NCBI RefSeq assembly: GCF_004103715.1
Contig: NZ_CP035282.1
Coordinates: 3,248,501 to 3,312,500, forward strand
Direction of reading: 5' to 3'
DNA: 64,000 nucleotides
Source of the DNA: Acidilutibacter cellobiosedens
GTDB lineage: Bacteria; Bacillota; Clostridia; Tissierellales; Acidilutibacteraceae
The first letter of the stretch is position 1, and every line of letters begins with the position of its first letter. The notes below the pieces were generated by a model. That model did no database searches, had not been told where the DNA came from, and worked only from the letters and a program-made list of their open reading frames with translations. Position numbers and translations under genes: made by a program. Below, piece by piece: positions 55,661 to 62,911 of this stretch.

Positions 55661-56135
55661 AATTTATTGCGATTTTTTATTATCGATTTATTGCGCAACC
55701 TCTAACCTGAAAAACTTAGGTGGAAGCGTCCGAAAGGACGCGCAGCTGCACAATTCTATTGTGCGTTCAGTAGGGATTGGGAAGCCTTCCCCAACAAGCA
55801 TTTTTTGCAAAATTAACCTCAGGGGAATTGAAGCAAAAAAGCAAGGTGTATACCATTGCCAAGATTATCTTGAATTCGTGATAACCGGTTTTATGGTTCC
55901 TGTTTTGTGTTCCCGAGAAGACCATTATAATGAAATTCTTCTGCTCAAAATGCAGACAATGGCTCACTTTACTTGTAAACAACCAAAAGTGAAGGTTATT
56001 ACAACAAAAAATAGCGGGTATTGCAACTAAAAGTGGCGAAAAAACAACCAATAGTTTCATCATTTTATTGAATTCTGCGTGAAAATAGGTTAAGATAATA
56101 GCGTCGACTAAATCAAATAAGAGAGGGTACCCAAC
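55661..56135. other. gap with three consecutive hairpins (possible structured RNA)
   Basis: No supported gene. On the plus strand GCGTCC-GAAA-GGACGC (55726-55741), GCACAA-TTCTA-TTGTGC (55748-55764) and a TTGGG/CCCCAA hairpin (about 55777-55795) follow in series and end in CATTTTTT. This could be a structured leader or a terminated small RNA. The rest up to the XRE gene is the promoter region plus debris. Confidence 0.45.
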
Positions 56136-57035
56136 ATGTTAACATCAATTATGATAGGAAATAAAATTAAAGAAGCTCGAAAAGAGAAAAAATTATCTCA
56201 AGCCCAACTTGCGCAACGACTATCCGTCAGCTCACAAGCGGTTGGAAAATGGGAGCGCGGAGAATCGATGCCGGACATCATTACTTTTAACCAGCTCGCG
56301 GAAATCCTGGGTGTTGATTTAAACTATTTCTCTGAGAGCTTCCAATCAGCAATCGCCAAAAAAGCGTCTGCTGATTCATCGGTTGAGCAATCAGTCGAAC
56401 TGCCGCCCGAAAATGAAAATAAAAAGCTCGGTTGGGATATGTCAAGCGAAAATTGGGTGGATGCAGACTTTTCCGGATTAAAAAATCCGCATGGAAAATT
56501 TAGCTCTGCCAACATGCAGCGATGTCTTTTTATCGGTTCAGAGATGGCGGGGCTTCTGCTGAAAAGCAACAGTGTAAATAGTTGTGACTTCTCAAACTCC
56601 GACATCAGCAGCAGCCGCATTCAGAGTTCGGATATAATAAATAGTAAATTTCGGAACTGTTCATTAAAAGAAGTTGAGTTTTCTGGGAGCCGTATCAAAG
56701 GCTGCGATTTCTCTGATGCCGATTTTACGGGAGCGGCCATCAAATCTACTGAACTGTTAAAAAGTATAGTTACTGGTGCAGTCTGGAATAATACCACCTT
56801 TTATGCCGCACAGTTTAACGATATTGTTTTTGACGGCACATTTAACGATTGCTCTTTTGAAAACTGCGACTTTGCCAAGCTGACATTCCAAAATGCAGCG
56901 CTTATTAACACTTTCTTCAAGGGTAAGAGACTGAAGCGGATTCGGTTTATCGACTGCAAAGCAGACAGAATGACTTACGCCTTTTTGAAAAACGGGAAGG
57001 CGGACATGACCGGTATCACGTTATTAACACCATAA
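56136..57035 (+). CDS. XRE regulator with pentapeptide-repeat C terminus
   Basis: 299 residues. HTH at about 8-62 (LSQAQLAQRLSVSSQAVGKWE), linker, then A(D/N)F-type pentapeptide repeats from about 105 to 285 (CDFSNSDISSSRIQSSDIIN, SFENCDFAKLTF). The repeats fold as a square beta-helix and could mimic DNA or bind a partner. It is followed after 14 nt by an ABC exporter, which it probably regulates. Confidence 0.87.
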   Translation: MLTSIMIGNKIKEARKEKKLSQAQLAQRLSVSSQAVGKWERGESMPDIITFNQLAEILGVDLNYFSESFQSAIAKKASADSSVEQSVELPPENENKKLGWDMSSENWVDADFSGLKNPHGKFSSANMQRCLFIGSEMAGLLLKSNSVNSCDFSNSDISSSRIQSSDIINSKFRNCSLKEVEFSGSRIKGCDFSDADFTGAAIKSTELLKSIVTGAVWNNTTFYAAQFNDIVFDGTFNDCSFENCDFAKLTFQNAALINTFFKGKRLKRIRFIDCKADRMTYAFLKNGKADMTGITLLTP

Positions 57036-57049
57036 GGAGGGAAACGAAT

Positions 57050-57817
57050 ATGTCCCAAAATGAGATAGCCATCTCTGTACAAGGGCTTAAAAAATCCTAT
57101 AAAAGTACGCCTGTGTTGACAGGAGTAGATTTTCAGGTAAGAACAGGCAGTATTTTCGCCCTGCTCGGCTCCAACGGCGCGGGCAAGACAACGATTGTTA
57201 GAATCCTTACCACACTGCTCAAACCGAATGGAGGGACAGCTACCGTCAACGGCTTCGACGTTACATCAAAACCCGACTATGTGCGGCAGTCAATCAGCCT
57301 GACCGGTCAGTTTGCCGCCGTGGACGAGATATTAACCGGGCGGGAAAATTTGATCATGATTGCCAAACTGAGGCACCTCAAAAATCCGCGTCAGGTCGCG
57401 GATGACTTATTAAAGCGTTTTGGCCTGCCCGATGCTGCTGACCGAAGGGTTTCTACCTATTCGGGCGGTATGCGCCGCAGGCTCGACATCGCTATGAGCC
57501 TTATTGGAAAACCGCAGCTTATCTTCCTCGACGAACCAACCACTGGACTCGACCCCGAGGCCCGCATCGAGGTTTGGAAGATAGTCAAAGAGCTTGCCGA
57601 CAGCGGAACGACGGTATTCCTGACTACACAATATTTGGAGGAAGCGGAACAGCTTGCCGATCAAATTGCGATTCTACATGAGGGTAAGATTATCGCTAAC
57701 GGAACGCTCGCAGAGCTTAAAAGTTTGTTTCCACCCGCAAAAGTTGAGTATGTTGAAAAACAGCCGACGCTCGAGGAGATATTCCTCGCAATTATCGGCA
57801 AGAAGGAGGAAAAGTAA
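57050..57817 (+). CDS. ABC transporter ATP-binding protein (DrrA-like)
   Basis: 255 residues; AAGGAGGG site. Walker A GSNGAGKTT (40-48), signature YSGGMRRRLDIAMSL, Walker B FLDEPTTGLDP, TTQYLEEAE. The C-terminal PTLEEIFLAI tail is typical of drug-exporter ATPases. It pairs with the permease 2 nt downstream. Confidence 0.93.
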   Translation: MSQNEIAISVQGLKKSYKSTPVLTGVDFQVRTGSIFALLGSNGAGKTTIVRILTTLLKPNGGTATVNGFDVTSKPDYVRQSISLTGQFAAVDEILTGRENLIMIAKLRHLKNPRQVADDLLKRFGLPDAADRRVSTYSGGMRRRLDIAMSLIGKPQLIFLDEPTTGLDPEARIEVWKIVKELADSGTTVFLTTQYLEEAEQLADQIAILHEGKIIANGTLAELKSLFPPAKVEYVEKQPTLEEIFLAIIGKKEEK

Positions 57818-57819
57818 CG

Positions 57820-58590
57820 ATGAAAAAGTACTTTTTCAGCGACATGGGCGTCATGCTTGAACGCTCCATGCGCCATATTACCCGCAGTATGGACACCATT
57901 ATCACGGTCACTATCGTACCGATCATGATGATGCTGTTGTTCGTCTACGTATACGGCGGTGCGATAAAAACGAGTTTGGGCGTAAATGTGAATTATGTGA
58001 ATTATATGCTGCCGGGTGTGTTGCTGATGGCTATTGCAAGCGGCATAACCTATACGGCCGTGCGTCTGTTTTACGATGTACAGGGAGGTATATTCGAGCG
58101 GTTCCACTCCATGCCGATTGCACGTTCCTCCATGCTGTGGGGGCATGTGCTAACCTCACTTATATCAAATGCGATTTCAGTTGTTGTCATCATTTTTGTT
58201 GCATTGCTGATTGGCTTTCGCCCGTCGGCGGGGGTGATGTCATGGCTTGCCGTGACCGGGATACTCGCGTTGTTCACGCTGGCCCTGACATGGGTTGCGG
58301 TGATTCCCGGACTGACTGCAAAATCGGCAGACGGCGCGACCGCATTCGCTTATCCGATCATTTTCCTACCGTTTGTCAGCTCCGCTTTTTCCTCGACCGC
58401 AACAATGCCTGCCCCCGTCCGCGCGTTTGCCGAGAATCAGCCCGCATCATCAATAATTGAAACTGTGCGCTCGTTGCTGAACTCCGAGCCTGTCGGCAAT
58501 AATATTTGGGTCGCGCTTGCATGGTGCGTCGGAATTATGCTCGTAGCTTATATTTTTGCAATGCGCGCATACAAACGAAAAGCGGCTTAA
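57820..58590 (+). CDS. ABC-2 type export permease (DrrB-like)
   Basis: 256 residues with six membrane segments and the DrrB motifs MLPGVLLMAIASGITYTAVR, FERFHSMPIARSSMLWGHVL and FLPFVSSAFSSTATMP. Translationally close to its ATPase. It likely exports an amphipathic drug-like molecule; substrate unknown. The KTR gene follows. Confidence 0.92.
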   Translation: MKKYFFSDMGVMLERSMRHITRSMDTIITVTIVPIMMMLLFVYVYGGAIKTSLGVNVNYVNYMLPGVLLMAIASGITYTAVRLFYDVQGGIFERFHSMPIARSSMLWGHVLTSLISNAISVVVIIFVALLIGFRPSAGVMSWLAVTGILALFTLALTWVAVIPGLTAKSADGATAFAYPIIFLPFVSSAFSSTATMPAPVRAFAENQPASSIIETVRSLLNSEPVGNNIWVALAWCVGIMLVAYIFAMRAYKRKAA

Positions 58591-58638
58591 TGTGTGCTGG
58601 TATTCGTTTGGTATGGTTGTTAAGGAGGGGATGGTACG

Positions 58639-58827
58639 GTGTGCAAGAGCGAGTGGATATTATGCCCGGTCTGTGGCAACAAAACACGGGTCAAGATACG
58701 TGAAGATACAGTGCTTGAAAACTTCCCGCTATTTTGTCCCAAGTGTAAACAGGAAACGATAATCAGTGTAAATCATCTGAATTTGTCAGTTATCAAAGAG
58801 CCGGACGCTAAGACGCAGAGCCGATAA
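58639..58827 (+). CDS. cysteine-rich KTR zinc-ribbon protein
   Basis: 62 residues from GTG 58639 (AAGGAGGGG, 8 nt). Two CxxC knuckles, LCPVCGNKTRVKI and LFCPKCKQET, then SVNHLNLSVIKEPDAKTQSR. This small protein is common at the ends of Tn916-like conjugative elements; role unknown. A strong terminator overlaps its stop. Confidence 0.85.
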   Translation: MCKSEWILCPVCGNKTRVKIREDTVLENFPLFCPKCKQETIISVNHLNLSVIKEPDAKTQSR

Positions 58828-58856
58828 CCGTGAGTGGAATCACAGTTGTCGGCTCT
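58817..58856 (+). terminator. Rho-independent terminator after KTR gene
   Basis: AGAGCCGATAAC...GTTGTCGGCTCT stem followed by TTCTTTT. A closely related hairpin follows the next permease gene at 62029. Confidence 0.9.
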
Positions 58857-58948
58857 TTCTTTTATGATGCGCTGGATGAATTTATATATTGACTTTACGG
58901 CAGAAATGACTGCAGACATGGAACTAATAAAAAAATGAGGTGTTAAAT

Positions 58949-59644
58949 ATGTTTTTATCAGTATCAAACCTTACAAAAAGTTATCATACGGGGATTGTTA
59001 CCCATGTGCTCAAAGATGTGGACCTGAAGATGGAAAGAGGACAAATCGGCGTAATATTAGGCCCCTCCGGTTCGGGTAAATCCACGCTAATGAACATTAT
59101 AGGCGGCGTAGACCGGGCGGACGGCGGCACGGTCGAAGTGGGCGGCGAGCATATTACGGACTTCAATGACAATCAACTGGTAGAATACCGTCGAGAGCGC
59201 GTGGGTTTCGTATTTCAGTTCTACAACCTTATGCCAAACCTTATGGTAGCTGAAAACATTGAAGTTGTATCGAACATCAGTAAAAAACCACTTAAAACAG
59301 ATGAAGTGCTTTCTGCTGTCGGTCTTTCCGATAAAAAGAACCGTTTCCCTCGGGAACTCTCCGGTGGCGAGCAGCAGCGCGTGTCAATCGCACGGGCCAT
59401 CGTCAAAAACCCCAAGCTCCTGCTCTGCGATGAGCCCACCGGAGCGTTGGACCTCGAGACCTCCCGGGGCGTGCTGTCACTGCTCCAGAAAGTAAACGCG
59501 CAGTTCGGCACGACCATCCTGATGATTACCCACAACGTCGCCATCGCCGGCATGGCGCACGTCGTGTTCCGGCTGAGAAGCGGCGAGGTTGAGGAAGCCG
59601 CGCACAATTCCGAAATTATCCCGGCGGAAAGGATTGAATGGTAA
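58949..59644 (+). CDS. ABC transporter ATP-binding protein (MacB family)
   Basis: 231 residues from ATG 58949 (GAGG, 8 nt); an upstream GTG overlaps that site. Walker A GPSGSGKST (38-46), [33 protein letters not shown] terminus IPAERIEW and the overlap with the next gene mirror the module at 16 kb. Drives the following FtsX-type permease. Confidence 0.93.
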   Translation: MFLSVSNLTKSYHTGIVTHVLKDVDLKMERGQIGVILGPSGSGKSTLMNIIGGVDRADGGTVEVGGEHITDFNDNQLVEYRRERVGFVFQFYNLMPNLMVAENIEVVSNISKKPLKTDEVLSAVGLSDKKNRFPRELSGGEQQRVSIARAIVKNPKLLLCDEPTGALDLETSRGVLSLLQKVNAQFGTTILMITHNVAIAGMAHVVFRLRSGEVEEAAHNSEIIPAERIEW

Positions 59645-61992
59645 TGGTGCTGCGAAAACGCGTATGGCGTATGATCAAGAAAAACAAGGGCCGATATATC
59701 GGCATCGTGATTCTGATTCTTGTAGGCAGCTTATATTTCACCGCGGCTACGGGCATATCAACTACCCTCGAAAACATGGTCGTCGGGTTTGCGGAAGAAT
59801 ACAGGCAGGAAGACCTGACTTTTTCCACTGACAAGCCCATTCAGGACATTGCGGCTCTGGAGGAAGAATCCGGTGCGCTGATAGAAGCTTACCGGCAATA
59901 CGACGTAAAATTGCCTAACGGGGAACTGCGTCTTCTCAGCCCTGGCACGAAGGTCAATATCCCTGCGGTAACATCAGGACGCGGCCTTGAAAATCCGGGG
60001 GATATTCTGCTTGATCCGCACTTTTGCCAGACACAGGGCCTCACGATCGGCGGTCAGATTGAGTTGAACGGCAAAACCTTTCGTATCGTAGGTACAATGG
60101 CCGTGCCCAATTACGTTTATATCATCAAGAATCTTCGCGATGTGCTGCCGACCAGCGGCTTTGGCATCGGGATCGTTTCCGGCGCGGATCTTTCGGCGTT
60201 CCCGGAGGCATCCAACGAGGCGGTTACGGTCTATGGAGCGCGTTTTCAGGACAGGAAAAACATTGATGCGCAGACGACAAAACTGCACGGGCTTTTAAGC
60301 CAAAAAGGGTATTCCCTTTCCGAGTGGCTGGACTCCGAGAATAACAAGCGCGTCAGCATGCCCTGGGGAAACATTTCCAGCATGAAGTCCATGAGCTTTC
60401 CCGTAGCGACAGCTTTTTTCCTTCTGAGTTGCCTGATTGTAGGTGTGATGATTATGCGCACGGTAAAATCCGACGGAGTAGTCATCGGAACGCTGTACGC
60501 GCAGGGCTACCGCCGCCGTGAACTGACCCGGCATTATATGACAATTCCCGTGCTGCTGTCCGCGGTGGGAGGTCTTGCCGGCACACTGCTTGCGCTGCCG
60601 TGTGTAAGGCCTGTTGTTAATTCTATGTTGGCTTCCTATATCCTGCCTGATAAAGGCAATACCTTCTCTCCATTAAACCTGGCGCTTGCCGTGCTGGTGC
60701 CGGTGGCTTTGATCGGCCTGTCGAGTTTTCTTGCGATACGCAGAATCCTCAGGAAAACCGCCGTCGATCTGATGAAAGGCGATGAGCAAAAAGCAAAGGT
60801 GAATTTTATTGAACGCGCACTCCGGCTGGATCGTCTTCAATTCAACACCAAATTCCGAATACGCGAGCAGGTACGAAGCATCCCGCGTCTGCTGTTCTTA
60901 GTGCTGGGCGTGAGCGCAGCGTCTATGATATTGCTGTTTGGTTTCACCTACAACTACTCAATGGATGTGGTAATGGACAAAGGGTCGATCACAAGGTACC
61001 AGTATCCCCTGGAGTATAATTTCAAAGAAATACAGAATTTGCAGGAGAGGGCCGTCCCGAAAGGGGCGGAACCGTACAACGCGCTTCGCTGTTACCCCGA
61101 AGGTCGGGAATCGGTCGAGTTTTATCTGGTGGGTATGGAGCCGGATTCCATCGGCTTCAAAGTGAACGACATGCAGGGAAACGCGCTGTCCAGGGACCAG
61201 GTCAATATCTCGTCTCCGCTGGCCAGCCGGCTGAAGCTTACGGAAGGGGACACGATCCGTTTCGTAAACAAGCTGGACGGAAAATCCTACAGCCTGGCAA
61301 TCGACGGGATCGTCGAAGCCTACGGCGAGCAATTTGTTTATATGCCCTTTGATGAGTTCAACCGCATGACCGGTCAGCCTGTCGGAAGCTACAGCACCGT
61401 GCTCAGCAGCCATGAGATCGATTTTGACGAAAGCCTGCTTTCCGGCGTGATGGACGCGCGGAATCCCGAGGCGTATGAAGACCTAAACGCGCTTACGACG
61501 CTGATCGTCACGTCCGTAACAGCCCTGGCCGTATTGATCGCGGTCATTATTCTTTTCCTCGTGACGTCGCTGATGATCGACGAGAACCGGAACACCATCT
61601 CTCTGCTCAAGATATTCGGCTATCGCGGGAAAGAGGTGACGAATCTGATTCTGAACAGTTCCACCCCGGCGGTGTTTGTCGGCTTCTGGCTTGGGCTGCC
61701 GTTCATGCTGGCCTTCGGGAATGTCCTGTATGGTTACGTCGCGGAGATCACCAATATGCTGATACCCATGACGGTGAACCCGCTGTATGTCCTGATCAGC
61801 TTTGCATTAATCTTTGCGGTGTATGAGATCACCAAGCGGCTGTGCGGAAGAAAGCTCGCGAAAATATCCATGAGTGAGGCGCTGAGTGAATTACTTGGCC
61901 GCAGCCAATACACGCCGACAAATCTAAAGAAAAGTTACCACTTTTTTGTTCCAAGTATAAACAGGCAACGAAAATCAATGTATAACAACTGA
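59638..61992 (+). CDS. FtsX-like ABC permease with altered C-terminal tail
   Basis: 784 residues, two FtsX units. First membrane segment about 18-36; PVATAFFLLSCLIVGVMIMR with GTLYAQGYRRRELTRHYM; second block TALAVLIAVIILFLVTSLMI with LLKIFGYRGKEV. It lacks the coiled coil of its 12-kb paralogue. G+C is high compared with most of the window, suggesting transfer. The last 20 or so residues (KKSYHFFVPSINRQRKSM) are read out of frame from a duplicated KTR gene end, so the natural terminus has been replaced. Confidence 0.9.
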   Translation: MVMVLRKRVWRMIKKNKGRYIGIVILILVGSLYFTAATGISTTLENMVVGFAEEYRQEDLTFSTDKPIQDIAALEEESGALIEAYRQYDVKLPNGELRLLSPGTKVNIPAVTSGRGLENPGDILLDPHFCQTQGLTIGGQIELNGKTFRIVGTMAVPNYVYIIKNLRDVLPTSGFGIGIVSGADLSAFPEASNEAVTVYGARFQDRKNIDAQTTKLHGLLSQKGYSLSEWLDSENNKRVSMPWGNISSMKSMSFPVATAFFLLSCLIVGVMIMRTVKSDGVVIGTLYAQGYRRRELTRHYMTIPVLLSAVGGLAGTLLALPCVRPVVNSMLASYILPDKGNTFSPLNLALAVLVPVALIGLSSFLAIRRILRKTAVDLMKGDEQKAKVNFIERALRLDRLQFNTKFRIREQVRSIPRLLFLVLGVSAASMILLFGFTYNYSMDVVMDKGSITRYQYPLEYNFKEIQNLQERAVPKGAEPYNALRCYPEGRESVEFYLVGMEPDSIGFKVNDMQGNALSRDQVNISSPLASRLKLTEGDTIRFVNKLDGKSYSLAIDGIVEAYGEQFVYMPFDEFNRMTGQPVGSYSTVLSSHEIDFDESLLSGVMDARNPEAYEDLNALTTLIVTSVTALAVLIAVIILFLVTSLMIDENRNTISLLKIFGYRGKEVTNLILNSSTPAVFVGFWLGLPFMLAFGNVLYGYVAEITNMLIPMTVNPLYVLISFALIFAVYEITKRLCGRKLAKISMSEALSELLGRSQYTPTNLKKSYHFFVPSINRQRKSMYNN

Positions 61993-62010
61993 ATATGTCA
62001 GTTATCAAAG
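61938..62010 (+). pseudogene. 3' remnant of a second KTR gene
   Basis: DNA here (TTGTTCCAAGTATAAACAGG and on through GTCAGTTATCAAAGAGCCAG) matches the end of the KTR gene at 58735-58827. Only the last 30 codons are present, and the permease gene runs into them in another frame. Confidence 0.75.
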
Positions 62011-62028
62011 AGCCAGACGTTAAGACGC

Positions 62029-62069
62029 AGAGCCGATAACATGTGAGATCGCTCACAGTTACCGGCTCT
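62029..62069 (+). terminator. Rho-independent terminator after the permease
   Basis: AGAGCCG...CGGCTCT outer stem with an inner TGTGAG-ATCG-CTCACA hairpin, followed by TTTCTTT. A diverged copy of the terminator at 58817. Confidence 0.85.
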
Positions 62070-62449
62070 TTCTTTATACTGACCGGACGTAATTACTGAT
62101 ATTTTGCAACGTATTCAAAACCGTTGCTTGGGCGACAAGGTGATTTATGTCTATTCAATGGCGGTTTTGAAATAGAAGTCAAAGCCGCCGTTTTCCTTGT
62201 CAAAAAGGAGTTTATGGAGGATACGATAAGTGCTCCTTTGTTATCCCTCACTTAATAGCGGCGGCTTTGGGATAGGAGGCTTTTTCATGTACTCGAAGTC
62301 GCTGTTTTTTGTGCGTGGGGGGCCGACACCTTTCGCGTAATTTCGTGTAAAGGTGTTTTTTGTGACTTCGAGGCTAAATATCATATCTGCTCCGGTTGCC
62401 GCTCACCGCCTGCCTCTGTTTCGATCTGCCACAAACCCCAAAAATCGAA
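62070..62449. other. conjugative-element debris without intact gene
   Basis: About 380 nt. Several GGAGG-like sites (near 62215 and 62275) start no long frame; a CACCTTT...AAAGGTG hairpin lies near 62330-62355. It probably comes from the regulatory region of a Tn916-like element, but no gene can be assigned. Confidence 0.4.
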
Positions 62450-62641
62450 ATGGATGAAAGACAAATGGCAAAGATCAATCTGCGGGATTACTACCCGTTT
62501 TACAATGCTGACCTTTTTATTGACACACCCAATGAAGTGGCGGCTGTCTTATCGGAAGCCGAACGACTGGAACGAAACTATGGGTGTCAAACCGGTGGAC
62601 GTCGCTCCATTTTCCGGAACATACTGTACAAGCGGTTTTAA
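62450..62641 (+). pseudogene. N-terminal fragment of a conjugative-element sigma-like protein
   Basis: Starts MDERQMAKINLRDYYPFYNA and continues DTPNEVAAVLSEAERLERNY, the usual start of sigma-70-like proteins in clostridial conjugative elements. It then departs from the family and stops; the sigma region 4 is missing. Confidence 0.65.
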
Positions 62642-62664
62642 AGCTACGATGCCGTGGCAACTCA

Positions 62665-62691
62665 CCATACCCCCTTTTGTTGGGGGTATGG
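62665..62691. terminator. strong GC-rich hairpin
   Basis: Perfect 10-bp stem CCATACCCCC with a TTTTGTT loop. No T-run follows on the plus strand, so it may be a pause or protein site rather than a terminator. Confidence 0.45.
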
Positions 62692-62724
62692 CAAATGCGA
62701 CAAACTTTTCATAAAGAAAACAAC

Positions 62725-62745
62725 TGCTTATAATTTATATAAGCA
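62725..62745. promoter_or_regulatory. inverted repeat upstream of the recombinase genes
   Basis: TGCTTATA-ATTTA-TATAAGCA, 13 nt before a GGAGG site. Probable operator or promoter element. Confidence 0.45.
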
Positions 62746-62757
62746 ATACACTTGGAG

Positions 62758-62877
62758 GTGATTGCGAATGGAAAATATGCAAAGACGAAGGCATATCAGG
62801 ATTTTATAAATGTACTTTCGCAGACTGTCAAAAAACATGGTGCAGAAGTTTTGGCTGAGATAAATTGTGCCAAGTAA
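62758..62877 (+). CDS. small ORF before the recombinase, start uncertain
   Basis: 39 codons; the C-terminal part KAYQDFINVLSQTVKKHGAE and VLAEINCAK looks like a genuine helical protein. The GTG start used here is too close to the GGAGG site; the well-spaced ATG at 62769 is one base out of frame, and one extra A in its AAAA tract would restore MEKYAKTKAYQDF. A one-base deletion is therefore likely. Confidence 0.45.
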   Translation: MIANGKYAKTKAYQDFINVLSQTVKKHGAEVLAEINCAK

Positions 62878-62911
62878 AAATGTTTTCCAATAATTTATTG
62901 GAGGTATGGCT

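Noticed and set aside
55767-56063. 98-codon minus-strand ORF starting MMKLLVVFSPLLVAIPAIF that looks like a signal peptide.
   Set aside because: No ribosome binding site, overlaps the hairpin region and the XRE promoter, and has no recognisable domain.
57661-58146. 161-codon His-rich minus-strand ORF.
   Set aside because: Antisense shadow of the DrrA/DrrB genes, which have complete motifs and ribosome binding sites.
60958-61413. 151-codon minus-strand ORF.
   Set aside because: Antisense to the FtsX permease in a G+C-rich stretch where long chance frames are expected.
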